Source of the DNA: Bacteroidales bacterium
GTDB taxonomy: Bacteria > Bacteroidota > Bacteroidia > Bacteroidales > Muribaculaceae
Length of the DNA: 55,664 nucleotides
Assembly (NCBI GenBank): GCA_900768685.1
Contig: CAAGDX010000016.1
Span: 1 to 55,664 of the forward strand
Reading direction: 5' to 3'
In this document: piece by piece, positions 25,901 through 33,229 of the stretch
Layout: every line of letters starts with the position of its first letter
Numbering within the stretch: position 1 is the first letter of the stretch
Program-made: the position numbers and the translations under genes
The notes under the pieces: model-generated
Databases searched by the model: none
The model's input: only the letters and a program-made list of their open reading frames with translations
What the model was told of the DNA's origin: nothing

Positions 25901-26983
25901 CAGTTCAATGAATGTATGGCTGCACGATTTATTGCCGAAACTTCCGGTGCCCTCGGCAGCATACGTCCCGGCGGTGCACAAGTTATTGGCGAATCCATCT
26001 TCGTGGACCTCTACAACGCCGAATTTAACCGTGACATCGAGCCGAGCACTCACCCGCTCATTCGCGATAACTATTACCTCCAAATGGTGTCTCACATCCG
26101 CCAATACAAAGGCGTGAGAACTATCCCTACTCCGGTAGAAGCCGTTTCTATCCGTGCCGGTCTTTCTTTTGACCTTTGGAACAATATCTATCCTGAATAT
26201 CGAGACGACAAGGGCGACGTTATCCACCGCAGCACTCTCGGTTTCCAGAAAGTGGCTCACATGGAAAACACCACCGGTAGAAACGACATTGTGGTGTCTA
26301 AAGTCACTAAGGACAAAAAATACATCTCTTTCTACGTCCGTACAGCTGAAGACATCACGGATTTTGACACATCGGACCAGTGGATGATGCTTTTCATTAA
26401 CCGTGACTGCAACTATTCTACCGGGTGGTATGGCTACGACTATGCTATCATGAAGGACAACGGCAACTACTGCGTGATGAAAAACAGTGGCAACAAATAT
26501 TCCTGGACTCGCGTGGCAGAAGCCCCCTTTGATGTGCAAGGAAACCAAATGATTGTTACTATAGAAAAATCTTGGGCTGAACTTGACGGTGATGTTGATT
26601 TCGACTTCAAATGGGCTGACAACACTCCTGCAAACCCGGATATTCTGGACTTTATAGACAAAGGTGACGTGGCACCTAACGGCAGATTCAACTACCGCTA
26701 TAAAGGTAGTGCTATAAATTCGTCAGGCACTATCCCGACAGGTATAGAATCTGTGAAAGAAGATACTCGTGACCTCAACATTACCATCCGCAGAATCGGC
26801 GGTAACGATGTGACAATCACCACAGACAAGCCTTCTATTGCCTACATCTACACCCTCTCCGGTATGCTCATCTCACAGCACCCGTTCCACTACGAAACCA
26901 CAATCACCCTCCCGGCAGGACTGAACATCCTCAAAGTCCAAACTCCCGACGGTGTGAAAGCAGTAAAACTACAAGGGAAATAA
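22946..26983 (+). CDS. Secreted GH71/99-like protein with five SusE/F-like repeats
   Basis: 1345 residues. Signal peptide MRILYKLLTLIIFACSFGISS. Five tandem repeats of about 130 residues (about 24-680), each starting like LWILGEMGLDGENEDPN and continuing with HFW, HNFG and YxLGE blocks; they resemble starch-binding SusE/SusF-type carbohydrate modules, though this is not certain. Residues about 690-1100 resemble the Bacteroidetes GH71/99-like domain: RTIGMFYYICNG, YDITEILKANPSN, FVDAGIDLLFFDVTNAFTY, MITQFNECMAARF. A CBM9/DOMON-like domain follows (about 1115-1260; SDQWMMLFINRD). The end is a type IX secretion-like tail (IAYIYTLSGMLISQ, LNILKVQTPDGVKAVKL). Likely surface polysaccharide hydrolase, substrate unknown. 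It lies alone, with no SusC/D pair visible. Confidence 0.82.
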   Translation: MRILYKLLTLIIFACSFGISSATTLYVIGEMGLDGESEDPNRQIGFRPDLGVKMDSKDGNIFTATIHFWNVTGGASHNFGFCKKDVLADSPTDWNAINDYRIGSISGNTAIADGGTYTLGEQAVSKENFFVAETGTYRLTVNLSEKTLSCKKIMPIWILGEMGLDGDNETSGFSTNYTYNRGIRMTSTDGINYTARVHFWHTSGSATHNFGFLIRDKLGNSWEEIANYRFAAETGTTAIESGKTYKYGELYASKEYHFVAETGTYDITLNTDSKTITTVRNDRVINKTEGLWILGELGLDGENEDPNYHAGFRADRGIKFDTKDGITYTATVHFWNTSGSNSNNFGLCKSYGIANNITEWDYIAQYRIGAVTAGTAVQSGVTYPLGEQGTSKENFFVAETGTYFITVNLEENTICCKKIEPLWILGEMGLDGFSKNSNYQVGYCPDKGVKMHSTDGNIYTADVYFWNKSGSATHNFGLCKKLKLASAADKWNEINSFRIGAVSGNTNITSGTTYSLGAMGSSKENFFVIPTGPYRVEVNLAANTIKCTRSKQLWILGEMGLDGENEDPNSQIGFRPDVGFAMTSEDGRIFTATVHFWDIAGKELHNFGFCMDSSLASNGSDWNAIANYRVGATAANTLIEDGKEYYLGEKGVSKENFFRIPTGTWNLTVDITNGTLVCEKAETLANETWDTYSDTWVAQDELGRTVQTSDNGLSIPQQNRTIGMFYYICNGPHGTEGDPIYDITEILKANPSNPQFGPKDKPHWWARPWLGYYDNSDAFVINKHLQMFVDAGIDLLFFDVTNAFTYDDTVRLIMKIIDDRTSAGLKSPKLCYTVNAGATNVVRHLYNNFYSNPENKKYWYYHLGKPLMLVDIDALSGLEADIKNHFTTRHCWAWMDYSQPNKWGWVEYYPQGNGWTYDANGNKVIEQISVATAQHASTKVGKSYHGGAQPAIDKYGVCADTPKGLYFEEQWSQAHKTNPPLVMITQFNECMAARFIAETSGALGSIRPGGAQVIGESIFVDLYNAEFNRDIEPSTHPLIRDNYYLQMVSHIRQYKGVRTIPTPVEAVSIRAGLSFDLWNNIYPEYRDDKGDVIHRSTLGFQKVAHMENTTGRNDIVVSKVTKDKKYISFYVRTAEDITDFDTSDQWMMLFINRDCNYSTGWYGYDYAIMKDNGNYCVMKNSGNKYSWTRVAEAPFDVQGNQMIVTIEKSWAELDGDVDFDFKWADNTPANPDILDFIDKGDVAPNGRFNYRYKGSAINSSGTIPTGIESVKEDTRDLNITIRRIGGNDVTITTDKPSIAYIYTLSGMLISQHPFHYETTITLPAGLNILKVQTPDGVKAVKLQGK

Positions 26984-27001
26984 GTCAGAATCGAGGGTCA
27001 A

Positions 27002-27055
27002 GGGTCTGACCCGTCCGACCCGTCCGACCCGTCCGACTTGTCTGACCCGTCCGAC
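27002..27055. repeat. 9-bp tandem repeat (CCGTCCGAC)
   Basis: Six units of CCGTCCGAC or variants (GGGTCTGAC, TTGTCTGAC) directly after the GH71/99-like gene. It resembles the end of the heptanucleotide tract near 4741-4760 (CCAGTCCGACCCGTCTG), suggesting both tracts come from one repeat family. Confidence 0.85.
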
Positions 27056-27060
27056 TTCTT

Positions 27061-27088
27061 AGAGAACTCCGTGCACTCGGAGTTCTCT
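27061..27088. terminator. Hairpin after the GH71/99-like gene
   Basis: AGAGAACTCCG (27061-27071) pairs perfectly with CGGAGTTCTCT (27078-27088), loop TGCACT. A related second half follows (GAGTATTCGGAGCAC), with a weak T-run at 27104-27111, so it may also terminate transcription. Confidence 0.6.
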
Positions 27089-27120
27089 GAGTATTCGGAG
27101 CACTTTATTTTCTCTGCCAT

Positions 27121-27264
27121 TTCATTAATTATGCATTATGCATCATGAATTATGCATTCATCAAAGGTTTATTTGGGAAGCCGTGGCATGCCATGTCACT
27201 ACATTATGCTGAAAACCTGCCGCTCAAGTTAATCATGCATTATGAATTATGAATTATGCATTCA
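27121..27264. repeat. AT-rich and palindromic dispersed repeats
   Basis: Overlapping copies of ATGCATAATTCATAAT-type words (27127-27158 and 27232-27262) also found at 4822-4852. Between them at 27179-27203 is an inverted copy of the GTGGCATGCCAC dispersed repeat. This tract separates two convergent genes; no gene is seen in it. Confidence 0.75.
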
Positions 27265-28605
27265 TCAATCCTTTTTATAAGGGCGATAATGCTCTTTATT
27301 TTTACATAAATTCCTATAAAATTCTCCTTCTTTAGAATCATCTATGCTACTAATGGAGGGAAGATTGTATAAAATACTCGCAAGAGTATCATACACCTTT
27401 TTACTTAATCCGGAATCATAAGAGATATAAGTTCTCATCTGTAATTTATCATTCTGCGTGAGGTCACTACCGTCTATCGCTAAAAAACAGTCTTCTCTAA
27501 ACTTATCATAAACAGCCGGAGCAAAATTCCAATACAATTCACTAAAACGTTCTCGTTTTGCAATTCTCTTAAATTCAGCAATAGCCTTTTCAGCATAATC
27601 ATCCAATTGCTTTTTCATCGCTTCCATCGCTTCCTTACTCTTTTGCTCTGTTTCCGCAATGGAATCCATAGAAGTTGTAACTGTTTTCAATCTGCCACTT
27701 ACGGAATCCAGGTCATGCACAGTCTGCAAATTTTCGGCTCGCAAAACTTGCAGTGAATCTTGCAAAAGTCTCACTTTTTGCAAAGACTCAATGCTATTAT
27801 GTTTTATAATGCCGTAATAGCCCCACCCTGCGGCTACAAGGAGAATGAGCAATACGCAGCCAAGTGCAAAATTTTTCCTGCGGTTACGGTGATTCCATGC
27901 CTCCATAAGTTCCTCAGCATCACGGTATCGCAAAGTTTTGTCCTGCTTGAGACACTTATCTGAAATACGACTGTACTTGTTGCCGAAAAAGTCACGGATA
28001 AGTATTCCCAAAGAATAGATATCACTGCGGGCATCAATATTTTCCTCCTGTGCGAGAAGTTCCGGCGAAGCATACCTCGGTGTGCCGCCAAGGTGCTTGT
28101 TTACGTAAAAAGCATCATTGTCGGAAAGACCGAAATCTATCAGTTTCACATCGTTATTAGCCCTGGTGACAAGGATGTTTTCCGGCTTTATATCATTGTG
28201 AATAATATTGGCATGATGAACGTAAGCAATAGTGGATAAGACCTGTTCCATAACACGCAGACGCAGTTTTTCCGAAGGATTCTCCGCAAGAAAATCCGTG
28301 AGATTACGCCCGTCAATGTAGTCCATAAGTATTCCAGGACCAACCGGGCTTGTTTCAAGGAAAGAAATCACGTTTGCAATATGATAATGGCTTAGAGCAA
28401 GAGAAATCTCATATTCCCGTTTGAGAATATCCAGACTCATGGCATTCACCTGTTTCGGCGTTTTTATGATAAAATATTTCCCGCAGTGTTTAATGCGGAA
28501 AAGCATGGAATTGACAGTGCCGGAAATCAGTTCCGGTTCCGTAAAGCCGTTTATCAAGTTAAGTTCCGCTGTCACGGGGCGAAATGTCTCGCTATTATTA
28601 CCCAT
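27265..28605 (-). CDS. Membrane-anchored Ser/Thr protein kinase
   Basis: 446 residues from ATG 28605; an in-frame TTG at 28623 overlaps a likely promoter box and is rejected. Kinase domain 1-240: ATP Lys in YFIIKTPKQ, alpha-C Glu in KREYEIS, catalytic loop IIHNDIKPENILV (HND in place of HRD; the catalytic Asp is kept), DFG in LIDFGLSD, and GTPRYASPELL. The Gly loop (ISGTVNSMLF) is divergent. One membrane helix follows (FALGCVLLILLVAAGWGYY), then about 100 residues of coiled coil (SLQVLRAENLQTVHDLDSV) and a C-terminal domain in the periplasm. Divergent from a putative regulator gene. Role unknown; it could phosphorylate or sense envelope signals. Confidence 0.87.
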   Translation of the reverse strand: MGNNSETFRPVTAELNLINGFTEPELISGTVNSMLFRIKHCGKYFIIKTPKQVNAMSLDILKREYEISLALSHYHIANVISFLETSPVGPGILMDYIDGRNLTDFLAENPSEKLRLRVMEQVLSTIAYVHHANIIHNDIKPENILVTRANNDVKLIDFGLSDNDAFYVNKHLGGTPRYASPELLAQEENIDARSDIYSLGILIRDFFGNKYSRISDKCLKQDKTLRYRDAEELMEAWNHRNRRKNFALGCVLLILLVAAGWGYYGIIKHNSIESLQKVRLLQDSLQVLRAENLQTVHDLDSVSGRLKTVTTSMDSIAETEQKSKEAMEAMKKQLDDYAEKAIAEFKRIAKRERFSELYWNFAPAVYDKFREDCFLAIDGSDLTQNDKLQMRTYISYDSGLSKKVYDTLASILYNLPSISSIDDSKEGEFYRNLCKNKEHYRPYKKD

Positions 28606-28610
28606 ATTTT

Positions 28611-28641
28611 TTTGTTTTTCCAAAATTAGTGATTATTTTTG
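28611..28641 (+). promoter_or_regulatory. Promoter of the putative regulator gene
   Basis: TTTG at 28611-28614, 19 bp spacer and TATTTTTG at 28634-28641, a full match to the Bacteroidetes pattern, 20 bp before the ATG at 28662. The minus strand of the same segment has TAATTTTG (28621-28628), a plausible -7 box for the kinase gene, so the two promoters overlap. Confidence 0.7.
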
Positions 28642-28661
28642 TAATAGAAAAGAAAAAGGAC

Positions 28662-29255
28662 ATGTATTACAAAACAGATATACCCCAGATAGCGGCACTA
28701 CGCAGCAAAGTGGAAGAAACGGCAGGCTTCCGCATGACTACTCACAGCGATTTTCTCCTTTTGGTGATGAAAATCGAGCAGCAACTCCGGGAACACATCT
28801 CCGAAATCACGCTGGAGCGACTGTGGAACTATTCTACACGAAAGAGTGACACCACTACGGAGCGAAGCCTGAACGTACTGTCACAATACGTCGGTTGCAA
28901 CGACTGGGCTGATTTCTGCGAATGTCTCAGACGTGAAAACAAGGTGGAAAGCGGCTTTTTCCATGCAGAATCCGTGCTCACAAAAGATTTGAGCACAGGC
29001 ACACATCTCCGCCTTTCATGGCAGCCGGATAGAGAAATAGAAATTGAATATCTGGGCGAAAATCGTTTTGTCACTATTGAATCCAAAAACAGTTCCATCC
29101 GTCCGGGCGACACTTTCTCCTGCCTCATGTTTCAGAAAAGCCGTCCGCTTTACATGGATATGTTTCAGCGATGCGGAGAAGAAATGCAAAGTGCTGCAAA
29201 CTCACGCTATGTTGTGGGGCAAGACAACGGACTGACGTCTATTGAAATAATGTAA
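28662..29255 (+). CDS. Putative DNA-binding regulator next to a kinase gene
   Basis: 197 residues from ATG 28662; longer frames would run across the promoter. The N-terminal 85 residues have a helical pattern I associate with Bacteroidales proteins carrying an unusual HTH-like region (EITLERLWNYSTRKSDTTTE, then LNVLSQYVGCNDWADFCECL). The C-terminal half is strand-rich (LRLSWQPDREIEIEYLGEN, VTIESKNSSIRPGDTFSCLM), a pattern I recall from proteins encoded next to kinases. It has no signal or membrane segment. The overlapping divergent promoters suggest co-regulation with the kinase. The DNA-binding role is inferred and could be wrong. Confidence 0.55.
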   Translation: MYYKTDIPQIAALRSKVEETAGFRMTTHSDFLLLVMKIEQQLREHISEITLERLWNYSTRKSDTTTERSLNVLSQYVGCNDWADFCECLRRENKVESGFFHAESVLTKDLSTGTHLRLSWQPDREIEIEYLGENRFVTIESKNSSIRPGDTFSCLMFQKSRPLYMDMFQRCGEEMQSAANSRYVVGQDNGLTSIEIM

Positions 29256-29317
29256 CATATCTCATAGACACGTCAACTTATCTACTCATTCTCTCATCCA
29301 CGCGTCAACTCTTCCAC

Positions 29318-30394
29318 TCACCTACTCATTTCCTCACGTCGGCGAGCATACTCTTCGGCACTTTGCTTGCGAAGTTCCGCATCGTATTTGCGAATAGCAT
29401 CAAGGTTTACGTAGTGTTGACCGCTTCCTCGCTCTATCGGGAAAGCCTCTTTTTTGCGTTCAAGCATTGCATTTCCGTATTCGGAAGTAAATCCCGGCAG
29501 CAAAGGTTGCAACTGTTCCGGAACTACATCCAATGTAACAGCAAAAATGCGTGACAATGGCGGATAACCGATAGCAGTCCACATAGTCATGGCTGATGCA
29601 TCTTCTCCCGGAAGCATTCCCTCTATTGCCACAGATGCTGTGGAGATATTTCGTGGTATAAAGTCTTGGTCCACAGCCCAAGTGTCACCTGCCGCCATAA
29701 AATCTTTGTCAAGCAGAGAATGGTAAAAAGAGCGTGAAAGACCTTCCGTGAACAATTCCGGAGAGAAAGAACGGTTTGCCGCCGCATCTGCCGTAAGTGC
29801 AAGTGCATTTGCCTCGCGGATATATCCGTAACCGGATACGGAATCACCTGAATGTGAATAGTTTGTGCGGATTATATAGCCGGCTTCCGTGTCATCTACA
29901 AGAAAGCGAGTGAAAGCATAATCGTCTGTTTCATAGTATGCTCCCCTGCCGTTAGCATCAAGCACACCAAAGTTTGCCTGCACGCCCAGCGGTTTGGGCA
30001 GACTCAGCAAAAGTGCCTCAAAATCCTCGAGAGTAACACATGTTTGCAACGCCAGTTTCATCACTATCCCCTCGCGGTCCTTAACAGTGGCTGTATCCGG
30101 CATAAGATTGTATGAAGCCGTGTTCATAATTGCAAAACCTGCATCATTCATACCCATCCACGCTTCCGTGAATAGGGAATCGCCATCGTTAAAAATAGCC
30201 ACAAAACCGTGATTGCCGTTTTCCGGAGCAATCTTCGCCACAAAATTCTGCGGTGCTCCCGTGTCACGATGTTTCCACAAAATTGGTCGTCCGCTTGCTG
30301 TAGCCTTGCCGGAAACAATAGCGGAAGTACAAGCCAAAGAACTGAAAGCGGTAATGTATGCAGCTATCAGCAAAAATATTTTGTTCACTCTCAT
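29318..30394 (-). CDS. Secreted C45/choloylglycine-type Ntn-hydrolase
   Basis: 358 residues from ATG 30394. Two upstream in-frame Mets (30412, 30415) and a TTG at 30424 are possible, but the TTG overlaps a minus-strand TAACTTTG box. The signal segment MRVNKIFLLIAAYITAFSSL is followed by ACTSAIVSGKATASGRPILW, in which the Cys is the expected N-terminal nucleophile after processing. Family features: HRDTG, GMNDAGFAIMNT, DREGIVMKLALQTCVTLEDF and ANFGVLDANGRGAYYET. Known members cleave linear amide bonds such as bile salt conjugates, penicillin-like compounds or N-acyl amino acids; the substrate here cannot be read from sequence. Note that SLAC also fits a lipobox, so the Cys could be lipidated instead. 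Confidence 0.82.
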   Translation of the reverse strand: MRVNKIFLLIAAYITAFSSLACTSAIVSGKATASGRPILWKHRDTGAPQNFVAKIAPENGNHGFVAIFNDGDSLFTEAWMGMNDAGFAIMNTASYNLMPDTATVKDREGIVMKLALQTCVTLEDFEALLLSLPKPLGVQANFGVLDANGRGAYYETDDYAFTRFLVDDTEAGYIIRTNYSHSGDSVSGYGYIREANALALTADAAANRSFSPELFTEGLSRSFYHSLLDKDFMAAGDTWAVDQDFIPRNISTASVAIEGMLPGEDASAMTMWTAIGYPPLSRIFAVTLDVVPEQLQPLLPGFTSEYGNAMLERKKEAFPIERGSGQHYVNLDAIRKYDAELRKQSAEEYARRREEMSR

Positions 30395-30421
30395 TTTTCT
30401 AATTATTTTCATCATTTTTTG

Positions 30422-30429
30422 CAAAGTTA
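30422..30429 (-). promoter_or_regulatory. -7 box of the Ntn-hydrolase gene
   Basis: Minus-strand TAACTTTG. Its position supports a start at 30394 or 30412-30415 rather than further upstream. Confidence 0.6.
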
Positions 30430-30493
30430 ATGAAAATTTATTTTGTCATAAAAATAAATCTTACTAATTTTACAATTTCTTTTCAAAACGAAT

Positions 30494-30904
30494 ATGCCCG
30501 AAAATAAATACATATTTGAATATATTATTGACGTCAGAGACTACGAGATAGATGCAGAAGGTATTGTAAATAATGCCAATTACCTCCACTATCTTGAGCA
30601 TACTCGCCACGAATTTTGCCGAAAGGTGGGCTTTTCTTTCGCCAAAATGAGAGAAGCCGGCATAGACCCGGTGCTTTCACACCTGGAAATAAGCTATATG
30701 ACTCCGCTACGTTCCGGTGACACTATGGTGAGTTGCTTAAACATCTGCAGAAAAGGTCCCAGATTTATTTTCAACCAGGACATTTACCGCAAAAGTGATG
30801 GCAGCCCTGTAGTGAAAGCTGTGGTGACGGTAGTATCACTCAAAGACGGCAAACTCACTCGCGGCGAGGAGATTGCAGAAGCATTTAAGGAGTACCTTAA
30901 CTAA
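30494..30904 (+). CDS. Acyl-CoA thioesterase (4HBT, hot-dog fold)
   Basis: 136 residues, single hot-dog domain. The catalytic region reads VRDYEIDAEGIVNNANYLHYLEHTRHEF; the Asp/Glu and Asn-rich loop match the 4-hydroxybenzoyl-CoA thioesterase/YbgC group. The substrate is unknown. It hydrolyses acyl-CoA thioesters in the cytoplasm. It is followed after 10 bp by dprA on the same strand and may form an operon with it. Confidence 0.85.
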   Translation: MPENKYIFEYIIDVRDYEIDAEGIVNNANYLHYLEHTRHEFCRKVGFSFAKMREAGIDPVLSHLEISYMTPLRSGDTMVSCLNICRKGPRFIFNQDIYRKSDGSPVVKAVVTVVSLKDGKLTRGEEIAEAFKEYLN

Positions 30905-30914
30905 AAATTACACC

Positions 30915-32030
30915 GTGAACTATTCCGAGCTGACATATAAAATAGCGTTTTCGCACCTGCGTTCTGTGACAATAAGTGCCGCAAGGGAGATTATAAGCCG
31001 TTTTGGCAGCATTGAAGCCCTTTTCAATGCGGATTATCACCTCTTGCTCTCCACTTTAGGGTCAGACAAAGTTATAGACCGCAAAAAACTTGACGAAGCC
31101 TTGGAAAAAGCCGTGGCGGAAGTGCAATGGGTGGAAAACAACGGTGTCCGTGCACTCTTTTTCACTGATGAGGATTATCCTCAGCGACTTTCGGAATGTG
31201 AAGACGCACCGCTGCTTGTTTATACCTTAGGCGATGCTAACCTCAATGCCAAACATATCATAAGCGTTGTGGGTACACGTCACTCCACTGCTTACGGACT
31301 CTCCTTTGTGGAAAATTTCATTTCAGAGATATCATCTTCGCTCAGCGACGTGCTGATAGTAAGCGGATTAGCCTACGGTGTTGATGTGGCGGCACATCGG
31401 GAATCACTCAAGTTCAACGTTCCCACTCTGGGCGTTGTTGCTCACGGACTATCCACTGTTTATCCCGCTTCACACCGCGACATCGCCGCAAAAATGGTGA
31501 AAAGCGGTGGTGGTCTGCTCACGGAATACCCTCACTCTACACCTGTGGCAAAGGGATATTTCCTGGCAAGAAACAGAATCGTTGCCGGAATTTGCGATGC
31601 CCTGATTGTGGTGGAAACGGCAGAAAAAGGCGGCTCACTTATCACCGCCCGACTTGCATCCGCTTACGGAAAACCTGTTTTTGCACTGCCAGGCAGAACA
31701 ACAGACATTTACAGTGCCGGATGCAACAGACTGATTTTCAACAATTCAGCCTCACTTTTCACTAATACCGAGGACTTTATTTCCGCTATGATGTGGGAAA
31801 ACAGAAAAGTGGAAGGTGTGCAGCAAAACCTCTTTGTAGAATTGCCGGAACAGCAAAAAGCCATCTACGACTACCTGGTGAACGAAGGAGAAGCCACTAT
31901 AAACCAAATGGCTTGCGAACTGAACATCCCTGTTTCACAACTGATGCAAACAGTGGGCGATATGGAATTTGACGAACTCCTCATGTCCATGCCCGGAAGC
32001 AAATACAGAATAAGTAAAAAAATCAGATAA
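30915..32030 (+). CDS. dprA: DNA-processing protein DprA
   Basis: 371 residues from a GTG at 30915, chosen because the usual DprA N-terminus (LTYKIAFSHLRSVTISAARE) begins a few codons later and a longer frame would overlap the upstream thioesterase gene. The Rossmann-type DprA core shows VVGTRHSTAYGLS, SGLAYGVDVAAHRESL, GVVAHGLSTVYPASHRD and FLARNRIVAGICDALIVVE. The C-terminal winged helix (QKAIYDYLVNEGEATINQMA) is present. DprA loads RecA on incoming single-stranded DNA during transformation and is also conserved in non-competent species. Confidence 0.9.
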   Translation: MNYSELTYKIAFSHLRSVTISAAREIISRFGSIEALFNADYHLLLSTLGSDKVIDRKKLDEALEKAVAEVQWVENNGVRALFFTDEDYPQRLSECEDAPLLVYTLGDANLNAKHIISVVGTRHSTAYGLSFVENFISEISSSLSDVLIVSGLAYGVDVAAHRESLKFNVPTLGVVAHGLSTVYPASHRDIAAKMVKSGGGLLTEYPHSTPVAKGYFLARNRIVAGICDALIVVETAEKGGSLITARLASAYGKPVFALPGRTTDIYSAGCNRLIFNNSASLFTNTEDFISAMMWENRKVEGVQQNLFVELPEQQKAIYDYLVNEGEATINQMACELNIPVSQLMQTVGDMEFDELLMSMPGSKYRISKKIR

Positions 32031-32076
32031 ACAAAACATATATATTTAACAACCTAATATTAAAACATTTATAACT

Positions 32077-32949
32077 ATGGCTAAATTTATTGCCCCATCG
32101 GAATTTATAATCAACAGCGACGGTTCGGCATTTCACATACACGTCCGTCCTGACCAACTCACAGACCGTATTATCCTCGTTGGCGACCCCGGACGAGTAA
32201 ACATGGTAGCGGAATTTTTTGACGAAAAAACTTTTGAAGTTTCTTCTCGAGAGTTTCACACTATAGGCGGTACTTACAAAGGCAAACCTATCATGTGTAT
32301 CAGCCACGGTATCGGACCGGACAACATTGACATCGTAATAACGGAACTTGATGCCCTCGCAAACCTTGATTTTGAAACTCGCCAAGTAAAAGAACAATTC
32401 CGTCAGCTCTCTATGGTTCGCATCGGTACTTCAGGTGCACTCCAGCCGGAACTTGCTATCGGTACTCCCGTAATTGCTGAAAAATCAATCGGTTTTGACG
32501 GTGTGCTGAACTACTATGCAAACCGCGAAAAATTTGTGGACCTTGAATTCCAGGAAGCATTTACGAAATTCGTAAACTGGAATCCTCTCTGGGCTACTCC
32601 ATACGTTGTTGACGCAGACCCGGACCTCGTGGCACAAATCGGAAAAGATGACATGGTTCGCGGAAACACCATCTCTGCCGTAGGTTTCTATGGTCCGCAA
32701 GGACGTGAAGTACGTTTGCCTCTCGCTCACCCTACACTCAACAGTTTTATTGAAAAATTCAACTTCAACGGACGCAAAATCACAAACTACGAAATGGAGT
32801 CCGCTCCGTTGCAAGGTCTCGGCAAAATGATGGGTCACCGTTGCATGACTGTTTGCTCTATCATCGCAAACCGCATGAACAACAATGCGAACCCGAACTA
32901 CAAAACCGCTATGCACGACCTCGTAAAAACCGTTCTCGAACGCATTTAA
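32077..32949 (+). CDS. Nucleoside phosphorylase (uridine phosphorylase-like)
   Basis: 290 residues, PNP/UDP family. Phosphate-binding GDPGRVNMVAEFF near residue 36, then RIGTSGALQPELAIG and nucleoside-site NYEMESAPLQGLGKMMGHRC. It splits ribonucleosides with phosphate into base and ribose 1-phosphate in nucleoside salvage. The pattern fits uridine phosphorylase best, although a related purine substrate is not excluded. A dispersed palindromic repeat begins right after the stop. Confidence 0.87.
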   Translation: MAKFIAPSEFIINSDGSAFHIHVRPDQLTDRIILVGDPGRVNMVAEFFDEKTFEVSSREFHTIGGTYKGKPIMCISHGIGPDNIDIVITELDALANLDFETRQVKEQFRQLSMVRIGTSGALQPELAIGTPVIAEKSIGFDGVLNYYANREKFVDLEFQEAFTKFVNWNPLWATPYVVDADPDLVAQIGKDDMVRGNTISAVGFYGPQGREVRLPLAHPTLNSFIEKFNFNGRKITNYEMESAPLQGLGKMMGHRCMTVCSIIANRMNNNANPNYKTAMHDLVKTVLERI

Positions 32950-32961
32950 AGGGAAATATAT

Positions 32962-33151
32962 GTAGTGCCGTGGCATGCCACGGCGTCCGAGATAAATCGG
33001 TGGAGTAAAACCCGGATAACGCCAAGATGCAAGCTCGGTGGAGCTTGCGGCAATCGGTTAACCCCATCTTGCCGCGAAAGCGGCTAGATGGGGAGAGAAC
33101 TCCCTCCCAACCCAAAAATCGGCTAAGTCGTATAGACTTTGCCGATTTTTG
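32962..33151. repeat. Third dispersed-repeat tract with modular hairpins
   Basis: Contains, in order: GTAGTGCC and the 18-bp palindrome GCCGTGGCATGCCACGGC (32967-32984), CCGGATAACGCCAAGATG followed by the GCAAGCTC-GGTG-GAGCTTGC hairpin (33029-33048), and a hairpin with outer arms CCCCATCT/AGATGGGG around GCCGC-GAAA-GCGGC (33062-33093). At 33114-33150 a stem AAAAATCGGC/GCCGATTTTT with T-runs looks like a terminator usable in both directions. No gene is seen. Confidence 0.85.
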
Positions 33152-33168
33152 CCTATTTTTACATACAA

Positions 33169-33200
33169 TTTGCCACATTAAGAAAAAATGCGTAACTTTG
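33169..33200 (+). promoter_or_regulatory. Promoter of the polyprenyl synthase gene
   Basis: TTTG at 33169-33172, 20 bp, TAACTTTG at 33193-33200: the full consensus. It rules out an in-frame ATG at 33188, which lies upstream of the -7 box, and supports ATG 33230. Confidence 0.85.
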
Positions 33201-33229
33201 CACGAAATTGCAATTCTCACATTACTAAT

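Noticed and set aside
25496..26548. 350-codon minus-strand frame
   Set aside because: Shadow of the GH71/99-like gene, composition is antisense-like and without a start signal.
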